The notes under the pieces were generated by a model. That model was not told the DNA's origin. It searched no databases and worked only from the letters and a program-made list of their open reading frames with translations. A DNA stretch of 64,000 nucleotides from Pontederia crassipes. Its lineage: Eukaryota; Streptophyta; Magnoliopsida; Commelinales; Pontederiaceae. The translations under genes were made by a program, and so were the position numbers. Positions 36,264 through 46,763 of the stretch are shown in pieces (within the stretch, counting starts at the first letter, position 1; the number at the start of each line of letters is the position of its first letter). The DNA lies in the NCBI GenBank assembly GCA_030549335.1, contig CM060195.1, positions 47,932,991-47,996,990 on the forward strand. The letters are read 5' to 3'.

Positions 36264-36799
36264 TGGATTTTTCTGGAGGAGAGGGGAGGCTGGTCATTCA
36301 AGGGTTTGGAGCAAGGCAAGGAAGGGGGCTGCTGGATTTTGGGAGCTACTGCCGAGAGCTTGAAGGAACCATGAATTGTATCTGTTTCTTATCCCATTTC
36401 ATGTCAAATCTTGTAATTATGAGGAGCTAAACTTCATTTCTTCTAGGATAGGGTAGTAGTTTAGATTAGTTTTGGATGGATATGGACTGATTTGTAATCC
36501 TGCACTGAAATCAATTCTGGTTTTCAGATTTTAGAACTTTTCTGCACTGATTCATGTTATCATTAGATCCATTGTAAACCATGATTGAGATGTGTTATTT
36601 GATCTAATCACCCTTCAGAATGTATTAAGAGATAAAGTCATATTTCTGGATTCCATTTAATTGCAAATCTGATTTCTGAATTTGGTTTCCTGAAAATCTG
36701 ATTTCCTATTTTTTCTGAATCTGATTTCCTGAACTGCAGAATCTGTTTGTTACTCTCAACCTGATTAATTGAGTCTTTGGGATGTTGGTATTGTCTCTA

Positions 36800-37875
36800 T
36801 CTTGTTCAGAAATGAATCAAGATTGTTTGGGCAATCATTTGACTCAAACCAGATTTTCCATTAATTCCTGAACAGAAATCAGAAATCTGATTTTTCTGGT
36901 TTTACATTTCTGAAATCTGAAGTGTTATAAATCTAATCTTGTCATTTGAAGACCCTATTTGTATTTATAACTGAGAAGTTATCATTTGGTCTAACCCTTG
37001 TTCAGAAATGAATCAAGAATCAATGCCAAGTTCTAGATACAAACCCAATTAGAATTCTGATTTCTACTTTCTGAAATCTGATTTTTTCTGAATTCTGAAT
37101 TCTGATTTTCTTGGGCTGTTTGAATCTGATTGTCATTGGGGATTGAATTAATTGAACAACTGAGAGGTTAACATCTATCCCAATCTTGTTCAGAAATGAA
37201 TTGAGAAGCTTTGACATTCCTATGATTCAAATCTGATTTGATTTTTCCTGATTTGAATGAGTTGCTGATTTCTGGTTTCCTGAATTCCAAAATCTGATTT
37301 CCTGGTTTTTTGAATCTGATTGTCATCAAGGATTAGGTAATTGAATAGTTGAGAGGCTAATATATGCCATGATCTTATTCAGAAATGAATCAAGATCATT
37401 GACAATTCAGAATTCAAATCTGATTTTTCCAAAATTTGATTTCTTAGTTTGATTCTAAATTCTATTTTCTGATTGTTTGGAATCTGAATTGCCAATTGTT
37501 AATCCCTATTTTATTCAAATCACTGAGAGGTGTACTCTAGGAATCCCTTGCAGTCCAGAGATGGGTCAAGGGGCATTTGGCAAACTTGAATCCCATCAAT
37601 CCACATTGCTGATTTCCTGAAATGCTGATTTCTGTTTTCTCATTTTTCTAACTTCTGATTTTCATTGTCAACCCTCATTTTAATCCACTACTGAGAGGTA
37701 GTCTTAAGGATTTCCTTGAGATCCAGAGATGGGCAAGGAGCAATGGGAATTATGAACTCATGTGGCCATATGTTTTGCATTTCCAATTGAGTGTGTTTGT
37801 GTGGATTTCAATTTATTTTGCAACCGAGAGATTGATTTTGAATCTCCCTTGAATTCAGAGATGAATCATGGAACA
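36800..37875 (+). repeat. Degenerate ~190-bp tandem repeats in the solo LTR
   Basis: Seven units recognisable by CTGAGAGGT followed by CTTG.TTCAGAAATGAATCAAG-like cores near 36801, 36998, 37186, 37373, 37548, 37715 and 37849. Spacing falls from about 197 to 134 bases along the array, and the core drifts to CCAGAGATGGGTCAAG. Between cores are many CTGATTTCTG words. Confidence 0.75.
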
Positions 37876-38525
37876 CAAGCACCATTATTGAGTATATTTT
37901 ATCCTGGTTTGGTTGATTCTATCTTTTTATGATTGCAAATGCAAGTTATCATTCCAAACTTCTTTGAATTGCAAAAAAATCAGCATTAAACTTTCTTTTG
38001 AGCCCAATGATAACTTGATTTTCAGTAAGGACCCTCTTTTGATTCAACCTAACTAACAATTATATAATCATATATTGCTTAGTTAGAAGCCAATTGAGCT
38101 GTGGGAACAGCCATTTTCAAGTTGAATCAAAAGTTGGACATTTAGTGATAACTTGTTTCATTCCATCCTTAATTAATTTAGATGAACCCCAAATCCTAGA
38201 AGAACCTTCCTCATAGATAGTTAAACCTTTTTAGACTTCATTCTAGCATTTATAATTCAGTTTTGATAAATTTTCAAAACCCAAAAATCTATTATCATTT
38301 CACTTTCCATAAAAAAATCTGTTTTCACTATTCATTAAAAATATGTTTTTAGCCACTTAAGGAGAACTAATTTAGATTATTTTAGGGTGTCTTAGACTTC
38401 AAATTCTTGTGGATACGATAACTTGAGTCTACTACAACTTACCTGTGCACTTGCAGCTAGTGAGTTGGGAGACAAAAAAAATGAAAAATTGACATTTTCT
38501 TAAATTTCAGCAAGTTATCACTACT

Positions 38526-39334
38526 CAATCCCAAATATCACTATCAGCCACCGCAACGACGGGGGCCTTCTTCTTCTTCGGACAATCTTTCTTTCAATGA
38601 CCTGGTTCCTTGCAGTAATTACAGATGTCCTTCGCAGTGATTTTCTTCTTCTTGGACTTGGATTTCTTCGAATTCGAGGACTGTCCCTTCTCCACGGTTG
38701 ATAACAAATCCGCGGCCTGAGTCTCTGCAGAATTTGCAGATGCCCTATGTCGAAGTTCACGAGTATGGAGACTCGATCTTACTTCTTCCAGACTTATAGT
38801 TTCCTTTTCGATAATCACAGACTGAACGAAATTCTCATATGATGGAGGAAGCGAAACTAACAGAATTAGGACAGCATCTTCATCCTCGATCTTAACATCG
38901 ATATTTCTTAGTTCCATCAACAAAGAATTTAACTGATCAAGATGTTCCTTCAGAGGGGTACCTTCTTGCATGCGGAGAGAGAACAGACATTGCTTCAACA
39001 GCAACTTGTTGGTGAGAGACTTCGTCATATATAGACTATCGAGTCTCAACCACAGACCGGTCGCCTTTTCTTCATCTGCGACCTCAATTATCACCTCATC
39101 CGCCAGACACAACAGAATCATCGAGTGCGTCTTCTCCTCCTGTGCCGCCAAAGTTGCGAGGTCGATCTCCTTTTCTGTGCCCTTCGAGTCGTCCTCCTTT
39201 GGTTTGTTCTTCGACACGTTTGAGAGCGGCGCCCAGACTCCTTGTTGCTTCAGAAGCGTCCGCATCTTGATCTGCCACAATCCGAAACTGTTCCTGCCGT
39301 TAAACTTTTCCACGTTCACGTTGTGTGACGCCAT
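38526..39334 (-). pseudogene. Copia gag (UBN2-type) with stop in zinc knuckle
   Basis: Starts M-A-S-H-N-V-N-V-E-K-F-N-G with F-x-L-W-Q-I-K-M, typical of copia gag (UBN2/retrotran_gag). It has L-K-E-H-L-D-Q-L and E-V-R-S-S-L, and a lysine-rich stretch before the zinc knuckle C-N-Y-C-K-E-P-G-H. The next codon, normally tryptophan, is TGA; the frame then continues K-K-D-C-P-K-K-K, completing the knuckle. The nonsense change cuts gag from pol. The insertion at 38516 follows shortly after. Confidence 0.85.
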
Positions 39335-39371
39335 CTCTCTGCTTGATCGAGAATCACTGACGAACCCTAAA

Positions 39372-39383
39372 GCTCTGATACCA
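39372..39383 (-). other. Copia primer-binding site (tRNA-iMet)
   Basis: On the minus strand it reads TGGTATCAGAGC, complementary to the 3' end of plant initiator tRNA-Met, three bases after the LTR end. It is the usual primer of plant copia elements. Confidence 0.9.
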
Positions 39384-39386
39384 GTT

Positions 39387-39645
39387 TGTTACGAAAAGAG
39401 AGAGAGGGGTCGCACGAAACATAGAAGAACGTGAAGAGGAAAAATGACGGCGGCTCTTTGTTATGGAATAACGATGATTACAAGGATGTGTCTCTGTTTA
39501 GACCCTAGGGAGTTTATATAGGCACTCTCTTTGACAGATAATAGGAATTACATACGGACTGAACTCTAAATAAATTCCTTGGAAATAGGACACCTATCTC
39601 GTGATAAGGAAATAAATCAAATCCGAATCACATACAGAATAGACA
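39387..39645 (-). repeat. Copia 5' LTR
   Basis: On the plus strand it begins TGTTACGAAAAGAGAG and ends GAATAGACA, so on the element strand it runs TG...CA. It contains a CCTATATAAAC TATA box (plus-strand about 39513-39523). The R/U5 half matches the 3' remnant at 31829-31942. The end at 39645 overlaps the first bases of the CACTA-3 fragment, so that border is uncertain by a few bases. Confidence 0.7.
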
Positions 39646-40180
39646 CTACTAAAAAAACACGGATTACCGACGGTCCGGACCGTCGATAATCAGCCCGAAA
39701 ATCGTCAGTAACGCAATTACCGACGGTTTTTCAGTCGGAATCGATCCGTCGGAAAAACGCTCGTCGCAAATGGATTTGCGACGGCTCAAAAAAATCCGTC
39801 GCAAATATCGACGGTTCTGGCCGTCGAAAAAGTCCCCGACGGTTTGACCCGTCGAAATTTTTCGACGGTTGCAACCGTCAGAAAAGTGCCCGACGGTTCG
39901 AACCGTCGATATTTCCGACGGTTGCAACCGCCGGAAAAGTCCCGGCGGTTAGAACCGTCGACATTTCCGACAGTTGCAACCGCCGGAAAAGGTCGGCGGT
40001 TTGAACCGTCGATATTTCCGACGGTTGCAATCGCCGGAAAAGGCCGGCGGTTCGAGCCGTCGTAACTTTTCGACGGTCGCAACTGTCGAAACTTTGGACG
40101 AACGTCGCAACCGTTGATCTTTAGACGATCGCAACCGTCGCAAATAATTTTTTAAATATAAAAAATTAGCGGCCGGATTA
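39644..40180. mobile_element. CACTA-3: one-ended CACTA fragment
   Basis: Begins CACTACTAAAAAAACACGG and continues with CGACGG/CCGTCG repeats. It matches the right end of CACTA-2 in inverted orientation as far as the AAAAAATTAGCGGCCGGAT stretch near 40165. No TAGTG end follows, so the other half is lost. The first two bases coincide with the copia LTR end. Confidence 0.8.
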
Positions 40181-40519
40181 GAGTTTGCGACCTCTAAACG
40201 ATGACCGAGGAAAAAGCATAAAGAATATAAAAAATAGGATGTAAACGATCGATGCAATTGCCCTCATCTCGCGAATAAAAAATTGAACCTTCATTAGCTT
40301 AATATTTAATTTATTTTTTCTTTTATTATTGTATCATTTCATTAAATTTCTCTTTGTAATAGGAAAAAAATATTAGATTGTTGAATTTATTTGACCCCGG
40401 ATAATTAATAAATTGATAACGTATCATACATCCTTCGTGATGAAAAGTATACAACTTTAAGTATTTTCCTAGTATATATTATAGTTAAATTTAGGGCATT
40501 GTCATATGATCTTAGTTTT

Positions 40520-40705
40520 TTTTGTTAAATTTAATATGCTAATTTATTTTCTTAAAAGTTTAAGTCAACACATGTACAACTAAGAGAGAAAATTACTTTT
40601 TAATAAGAGCTTAACGAGATTTGAACTCATAACATCTGACTCTGATATCATGTTAAATTTAATGTGCTAATTAATTTTTTTAAAAATTTAAACCGTGAAA
40701 AAGAG
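40520..40705 (-). repeat. tRNA-derived SINE-like remnant
   Basis: On the minus strand it reads AACATGATATCAGAGTC followed by GAGTTCAAATCTCG, which resembles a box-A-like and box-B sequence of the tRNA-like heads common in plant SINEs. GTTAAATTTAATATGCTAAT occurs on one side (40528) and recurs with slight change at 40652. No intact tRNA cloverleaf can be drawn, so it is not a tRNA gene. Confidence 0.4.
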
Positions 40706-41250
40706 CAATATGTATTATTTTATATTTTTAAAACGTTTCCACTAGTTGAATCAATCAATATTAAAATTCGTTGGATGCACATGCTTGATTATATTTTTCT
40801 GAGTTGCTACAGGTGTTAAGTCAGTTGGATTCCAAAGCAAGTACATGTGAAGAATGCATTATCCACAAGAACTAATCCACTTTCTATCATTTTTAAATTT
40901 AAAGTAGAAATTAAATATATGCATATCACACTTGAAAATACTAAATGGAAAAATATAGATGTTGAAGTGGTATACATAAGAGAGTTGGCACGGGGAAGGA
41001 CAAATAAATAGCCCTCCGTAATGTAGAAAAACAATAGAAATATTACAACAACAATCTCCAATAAAATTAGAGATGGAAATAAAATGAAATAAAATATTTA
41101 GAAACAATCGTCTAATAACACCGGACCTACAGAAATGAATACTTGACCACCATGAATGGAGAACTTAACCAGAAGTTTACATAGATCTTTGCAGAAGATA
41201 AGAGCTTCGATTTCACATGATATCTGCCCCATCTTTCTTCGTTCCTCCGG
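40706..41250. other. Intergenic DNA after oxidase gene B
   Basis: AT-rich, with no gene visible. Short minus frames at 40816-41107 have no domain. Confidence 0.45.
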
Positions 41251-41257
41251 TCATGCT

Positions 41258-41263
41258 TTTATT
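41258..41263 (-). terminator. Poly(A) signal of gene B
   Basis: AATAAA on the minus strand about 110 bp after the stop codon. Confidence 0.5.
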
Positions 41264-41370
41264 CAATCTCTAGTGCCGAACATATAGTTGAATCATCCCA
41301 TGTCATAAGTATATGTAAACCAGAACTAATTAATTGCACTACATGCATTACGAATGTATGTACTCTCTTC

Positions 41371-43421
41371 TCATGCCACGAACTTTAGTGGGCGAATCAT
41401 AGCATTGTCTTCATGATCCAATATCTGGAAAAAAAGAAAAAAAAGACGAGAAATTATAATTAAGTTCTTAAATATTATTATTCAACAGCAAGCTAAGATA
41501 TCAATTAAAATTTTAAAACCATATATTATATATATACTCACATGGCAATGGTAGACGTAGCCGGGCTCGGCGGTGACATCAAACGGGTAGGTCTGGTTGG
41601 TGTCGACCAGCTTGAACGCCACGACGACGCTTGTCATGTACCCGGGTTCGATCTTGACCACGTTCTTCCATGTCTTCTCGTGGTCCGGGATGGTCAGCAC
41701 CTGCCCGGCCGCATGGGCGGCCACGTTGCACTTGAGGGCGTCGTTGTTCGTGGTCATGCAGGTCTTGAACGTCGACAGGTCGAGCAGCTCCTGCACCTTG
41801 ACGGCCTGGAACATTCCCAGGTGTATGTGAAGCGGGTGGTTGTCCTCCGTCAGGTTGATGATGTGCCACAGTTCGGTCGTGCCAGACTTGGGCGTCTCCG
41901 TCACCGGGTCTTCGAACCGGAGTCCGTTGATGTAGAGGTGTGTCGGCGTGTTGGCGGTGCTTCGGTACTCATACATGGTAATATACCTTGTCTTCGTCAC
42001 CGGCCCGGTCGCAGTGGACCCGGCGTAGCCCACCTCCTTGTTCGGCACCGTCGAATTGTCCGGCACTGGCACCTTGCCCTTACTGGGGAGTATATTAAAC
42101 TTCATCACCTTGCCCGTCTGCGCGTCTGGCGGCGTGCCTGTCGGGAATGGATACGGGGCGTCGTTCGTCATCTCCGCAGACGTCGTGTTCGTCTGCGAGA
42201 AGTCTATCACGGCGTCGAAGATCTCCGCGGGCGCCAGTAAGATGGTTGAGGTCTTCGAAGGCGCCGAGAGGTAGGAGGAATCGGAGCCGATGACGTAGAA
42301 CGGTAGGCCGTTGGAGAGGGAGAGGCGGAAGTAGCGCGCGTTGCTCGCGTTGATGATGCGGAAGCGGTACTTGCGGCGTGTGACATTGAGGTACGGCCAG
42401 GCCTTGCCGTTGACGACGACGGTGTCCCCGAAGTACTCAGGCTGCCACTGCGGGTGGACGGAAGGGTTGTTGCCCGTAGTGTTCATGAAGATGGTGCCGT
42501 CAGTGTTGAAGGTCCGATCAACGATGACCAAGTGAAGGTCGAACTCCTCGCCGGACGGAAGCTCCATGGGGTCGTCGATGTCAGGCTTCTGTATGATGTA
42601 GGCGCCGAGGAGACCAGCGAGGAGGTTTGCGCGCGTGAGGCCGAGGGCGTGGTCATGGTACCAGAGGTTACCAGGGGGCTGGACATTGGGGTAAGTGTAG
42701 GTGGTCTGGACCCAATTGGGACCGACCTCCTGAAAGCCGGCGGTGAACCAGGCGAGCGCGCTGCCGTCTGATTGCGGCGGATGGACGCTGCCGTGGAGGT
42801 GGACCACGGCCGGGACGCCCTTGGTCTTGGGGACGGCGGTTGGGACGGTGGTGTCGAACGGGAGGATGTGGCGGTTCGGCAGGTGATTCTCCCACCTGAT
42901 GGAGAGCGGCACGTCGTGCCGCGCTACGATGGTCGGGCCGGGGAAGGTGGCCGCCGAGGCACTGGTCCCGAAGACGAAGACCGGAGTCGCCGGGAGGTCA
43001 CGATGAAATTTCTGCATGCAAAGTAAAAAAGTGATAACTAATCCAATACTGAAAGCATATGTGATTAAAAAAATTATATGAACAAAAATTTAAACTAAAT
43101 TCTATAAGTCGCCTCCTTACCTGTCTATATATTATCTATATTTATGTATATGTGTACATGAAAAGGAATAATAAGGTGGCAATTGGAACATACCCATTTC
43201 TTGTGATACATGCCTATGGTAAGAGTCACAGAGACAGGCTTGCCCTTCTTCATGGCATATCCCGCTATAATGGGCATCTGAGGAAGTGGATCGACGTACT
43301 TTTGCAGCGCCGCGGCCAACTGCTGTAGAATTATATCCGTCACCGGAGTCGGCGTCGTTCGAGCTCCGACGGCAACTATGATTTGCAAGATCAAGATAGC
43401 TAACTTCATTTTGGCCCTCAT
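41371..43421 (-). CDS. LPR1: Multicopper oxidase gene B, LPR1/LPR2-like (three coding exons)
   Basis: Exons on the minus strand: 43421-43194, 43011-41542 and 41424-41371, with GT-AG introns of 182 and 117 bp in phase 0; 583 aa. The N-terminus is a signal peptide (hydrophobic [14 protein letters not shown]). The core starts K-F-H-R-D-L-P-A-T. All copper motifs are present: H-L-H-G, W-Y-H-D-H-A, H-P-L-H-I-H, and [12 protein letters not shown] across the last intron. Several N-x-S/T sites suggest glycosylation. Exon 2 is strongly G+C-rich. It lacks the 84-nt intron of gene A at the same codon (G-K-V-M-K-F is uninterrupted). Expected role: secreted ferroxidase of the LPR family in iron and phosphate response. 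No frame defect is seen. Confidence 0.93.
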
Positions 43422-43502
43422 CGTGCTGCAATGCGGTTGAGCTGCCGCAACAAGTTAATTTAAGTTATCTTAATGACCTGACTGCATGCACAAATGCTGC
43501 CA

Positions 43503-43514
43503 ACTGAAATATAC
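43503..43514 (-). promoter_or_regulatory. Candidate proximal TATA of gene B
   Basis: The minus strand reads AGTATATTTCAG about 85 bases before the ATG. It is weak compared with the distal TATA at 44261. Confidence 0.25.
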
Positions 43515-44020
43515 TGATCATGTGCGAGGACGAAGCTTGTTGGCCTTTGCATTAAGTTAGATACAGTTTTAATGATCCTTAAGTGAGTCAATGGATAGAG
43601 AATTAATATTATCACTACCGCACCTAACGTTGGTCGCATGCAGAAACCTGAGTTCAACTTTGAATCAGATTTAGATTCTGCCTTGCCAATAATTCTGCTC
43701 AAAGAAATCTAAAAAAATGCTCAAGAGTTCCAACTCATAAATTAACCCTAGCTAGGACATGTAGAGGCTATAGGGGACAGCAATCTCCAGTCCACTAACG
43801 ATCCTATGATCACCAGCCACATTGTTGCTCAGATGCCCTGTCACCTTACGTATGTCGCAAAGATAATGTCCATGTGACATCCCTAGCGATGTTTCTATCT
43901 TGGCAAAATCTTAAAAAATGTTCAATATACGAAGAAAGGACGCTATTACTAGGCAAATTCTAGATGTTATAGAAGTGTTGAAAATACAAACATAAATGCA
44001 ACCATTTATATGCATGTAAA

Positions 44021-44177
44021 GGAGCGTAGAGATAATGCATAGATGATGCAATTAGACGAAAATGGAGGGAAAGGAGCGTAGAGATAATGCATGGATGAGA
44101 GCAATTAGACGAAAATGGAGGGAAAGGAGCGTAGAGATAATGCATGGATGAGATGCAATTAGACGAAAATGGAGGGA
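44021..44177. repeat. Three-copy ~53-bp minisatellite
   Basis: Units starting GGAGCGTAGAGATAATGCAT at 44021, 44073 and 44126, each ending in GACGAAAATGGAGGGA. They are nearly identical, so recent. They lie between the distal TATA and the coding start of gene B. Confidence 0.92.
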
Positions 44178-44260
44178 GGGAGGGAGAGAGAAAGAGACCT
44201 AAAGAGAGGGCTGCTCGCTTGTGCTTGCCACACGTCCTTCAAAAAATTGAACCAGGAATC

Positions 44261-44270
44261 TATTTATAGG
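44261..44270 (-). promoter_or_regulatory. Distal TATA box upstream of gene B
   Basis: CCTATAAATA on the minus strand is followed by a pyrimidine-rich stretch (CTCTCTTTCTCTCTCCCTCC) suited to a plant start region. It lies about 840 bp before the gene B ATG, so use for gene B would need a long leader or a leader intron. Confidence 0.4.
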
Positions 44271-44279
44271 TAAAAGACC

Positions 44280-46760
44280 GATGCAAAGGCCGCCACGGCG
44301 TCCCCACCACCTTGTTTAGATGCACGTTCTCTAATCTATTTCTTTAGCAAAGAAATGACATTACCAATAATTCATCAACGACAAATTAATTAAGTAAGCC
44401 CAGACGACACAAAAGACAGGTTGTACGGTGCTCTCTCTCTTTTGTATACTATACTAAAATATTCCCATCCATTTTATTGTTCATCACCCTGATATATAAT
44501 TGTCGAAACAAATTAATGGAACTTAATTAGTCAATGTTCGACATGGTCTCATTATGGTTGTCACATCCATTAATCAGATAGACGTACCAACCCCTCCTAA
44601 GTTTGTTTCCTTTACATGCACAGCTTCGATCCCTACTATTACACATGGTTGGTGGAGTGCACCAATTTAACAAGCCTCTCCATCCTAATACCTTACGTGT
44701 ACTATAGAGCATCCATTAACTTGATTCATAGAAGGAAAAAAAAAGATGTTTATTTTCTCAAAGGTCAGAAGAGTGGAAAAGCAAAATGATGGAAGACAGC
44801 TTACGAAGGACAAATGATGAATTGGAAGCCTATGGAGAATGCATTGTTGTACCAAACGGGTTTGCATAAGGCATACTGATCAAAGGAAATAGAATAAGTT
44901 AGAAAAACATATATACAACAAATAAATTTGAATGTGTCTCGATGTTGTTTGTTGTCTGATAGAGTAAAGTTAATTTACTGGTAACTTTTGTTGTATAATT
45001 CAACAAATAATAGAATCAATTCATGCATTTATGAAGAAATTTTTTAACCTACATTTTCGAAACTACGTATTTGGGATGTTTGATTGGAAAAAAAACTACT
45101 GCTTACTTTTTCGTGAATTCGATCAATCATATATGTGTTATATGTTGATATGCCTTGAACTATATATCATGTACCCAAAATTATGAAAGAAAAAAAATAA
45201 AAAAAAAGAAAAAATTGAATCTGTGACGGAAGCGAAGAACTTGGACAGTTAGGATTTTATCATTACATATTCTCTCTTTTTGCTTATAGTTAATTTTTTC
45301 TGACGACGATCTTTGTCCGTGAATATTTCTCTCTTGTTCACGTTGATCAAGAGAATTTTACCACATTAAATATTTGTGTTTATCTTCTCTTTCTTTCGTT
45401 GTTTTAATTATTCATCTATCATCGATGCTTTACCCTAACACTATACGAGTGGCAAGGGGCACTCAAGACAGCCGGGAGCTCACCAATATTTTTTGGGATA
45501 AAATAATTTGTCATATCATCATGTGATTGTTGCCCAAGAATTACATATACTGTTCATGTCTTGAAACATCATGGTAAGACCCCGGTCGATCGGAAACTGA
45601 TTGGTAAAGATTTTTTATTCAGATCGGATTAACTTGGATGATTAATTAAACTGGTTAATAATAAGATAATATAAATTAAATTAAATTAAAATGTCTATTA
45701 ATAATTAATATAATTATGTGTTAGGGTATAACAATATCATTAATAAATTTCAATAAGAAATTTAAGATAAAGGTGAAGATTTTTTTATTTTTATCTTAAA
45801 TATGTAGTTTATAATCTTCTAACTTATGAATTCAACTATTAACATCAAAGCTAAAAAATTTAGAAGAAAATCAAAGAAATTATTTTGTATTAACATTTTC
45901 TTTCAATAGATAAGAGAACTAAACGATTTGATAAAAAAGAGCGATTCACATGATCAAGCTTAATTTTTTATAAAGTTTGAACGGTCCAATTGTTAACTTT
46001 GTTGATCTTATCTTGAACTATTGACGAAAACGCGTGTGTGTATGAGCAAACAGAGAACGCCGTAGGAAAAGAATTGGGAGAAGTTGCAGAGGTTTTATTT
46101 TGATATAAAAATATGATGCGTCTAAATATACCTCAAACAAAAACAAAATATATCGATACAACTGACGACATATGAAAACTCTACTAGAAATAACCGTTGG
46201 CACGTTAATATCTAGAATCGATCCTTGGAGTCGTTGGTCAGAGAAATTGTCTTTATCACTCAGATATCGGGGCTAGTAGCTCTAGACATCTATGAGTCCC
46301 AAACCGTGTGATCGAAAAAAAAAATTAAGGATTGATAATTTGAACATCCACTCGCGTTGCTCTCTGTACAAGACAACACTAACAACCTCCATAATAGTTA
46401 CAACATTGATAATAACAATCACCCTTTCAGTTCTAAGATAATTCATGACCTATTTTAGACTCAAGTCGCGATTGCACTTATCTGACATTTCATAACGTTA
46501 TATTGAACTGTTATACTTTTGTATTCAAAATCATGAAAAAAAAAGTTTTGGCCGTAGCCAAAGACTTGAACTGTTGCGTAGAACTAGTCATGTATTTTGC
46601 TCATAATAAAACTTATTTAGCCACAACAATCTTATTTATTTGTTCATGCATTTTTTTTGTTCACGATGATACAAAAAGTTGTATATTATCATATGTATTT
46701 AGTTATTTTATTATTCTACTCATTGATCAACATTCGAGGTTTTATTCTGTGCAATAGTTT
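44280..46760. other. AT-rich intergenic DNA
   Basis: About 2.5 kb with no supported gene. Frames at 44527-44712, 44685-44867, 46018-46203 and 46503-46757 are short and have no domain. Confidence 0.5.
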
Positions 46761-46763
46761 ATA

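Larger units (their letters stand above)
35230..38516 (+). mobile_element. Probable solo LTR inserted in the copia element
   Basis: A 3287-bp non-coding insertion flanked by ATCAC on both sides (35225-35229 and 38517-38521), the 5-bp duplication expected of LTR elements. It has the make-up of a long LTR: a U3-like part with repeated AAGTTATC motifs, a TATA box (GATATATAAGC, 36253-36263), then a long transcribed-type region with degenerate ~190-bp repeats. There is no gag or pol. The first and last bases are not clear TG...CA, so the exact ends or the class are uncertain. The inserted orientation is opposite to the copia host. Confidence 0.55.
31829..39645 (-). mobile_element. Ty1-copia LTR retrotransposon, decayed, split by an insertion
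   Basis: A minus-strand element. The 5' LTR is at 39387-39645, the primer-binding site at 39372-39383, gag at 39334-38526, protease-integrase at 35222-33963, RT at 33604-32883, RNase H at 32863-32060, and a 3' LTR remnant at 31829-31942. The order protease, integrase, RT, RNase H defines copia. A 3.3-kb insertion (35230-38516) lies between gag and protease. Several stops and frameshifts are present, and the 3' LTR has lost its promoter part, so the element is dead. Confidence 0.92.

Noticed and set aside
36227..36430. 67-aa frame in the solo LTR
   Set aside because: It sits just at the LTR TATA box and transcript start and shows no domain.
40600..40670. tRNA gene on the minus strand
   Set aside because: Box-B-like sequence only; no cloverleaf or acceptor stem can be paired.
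41542..43026. Long plus-strand frames over gene B
   Set aside because: Same cause: antisense of G+C-rich exon 2, with no domain.
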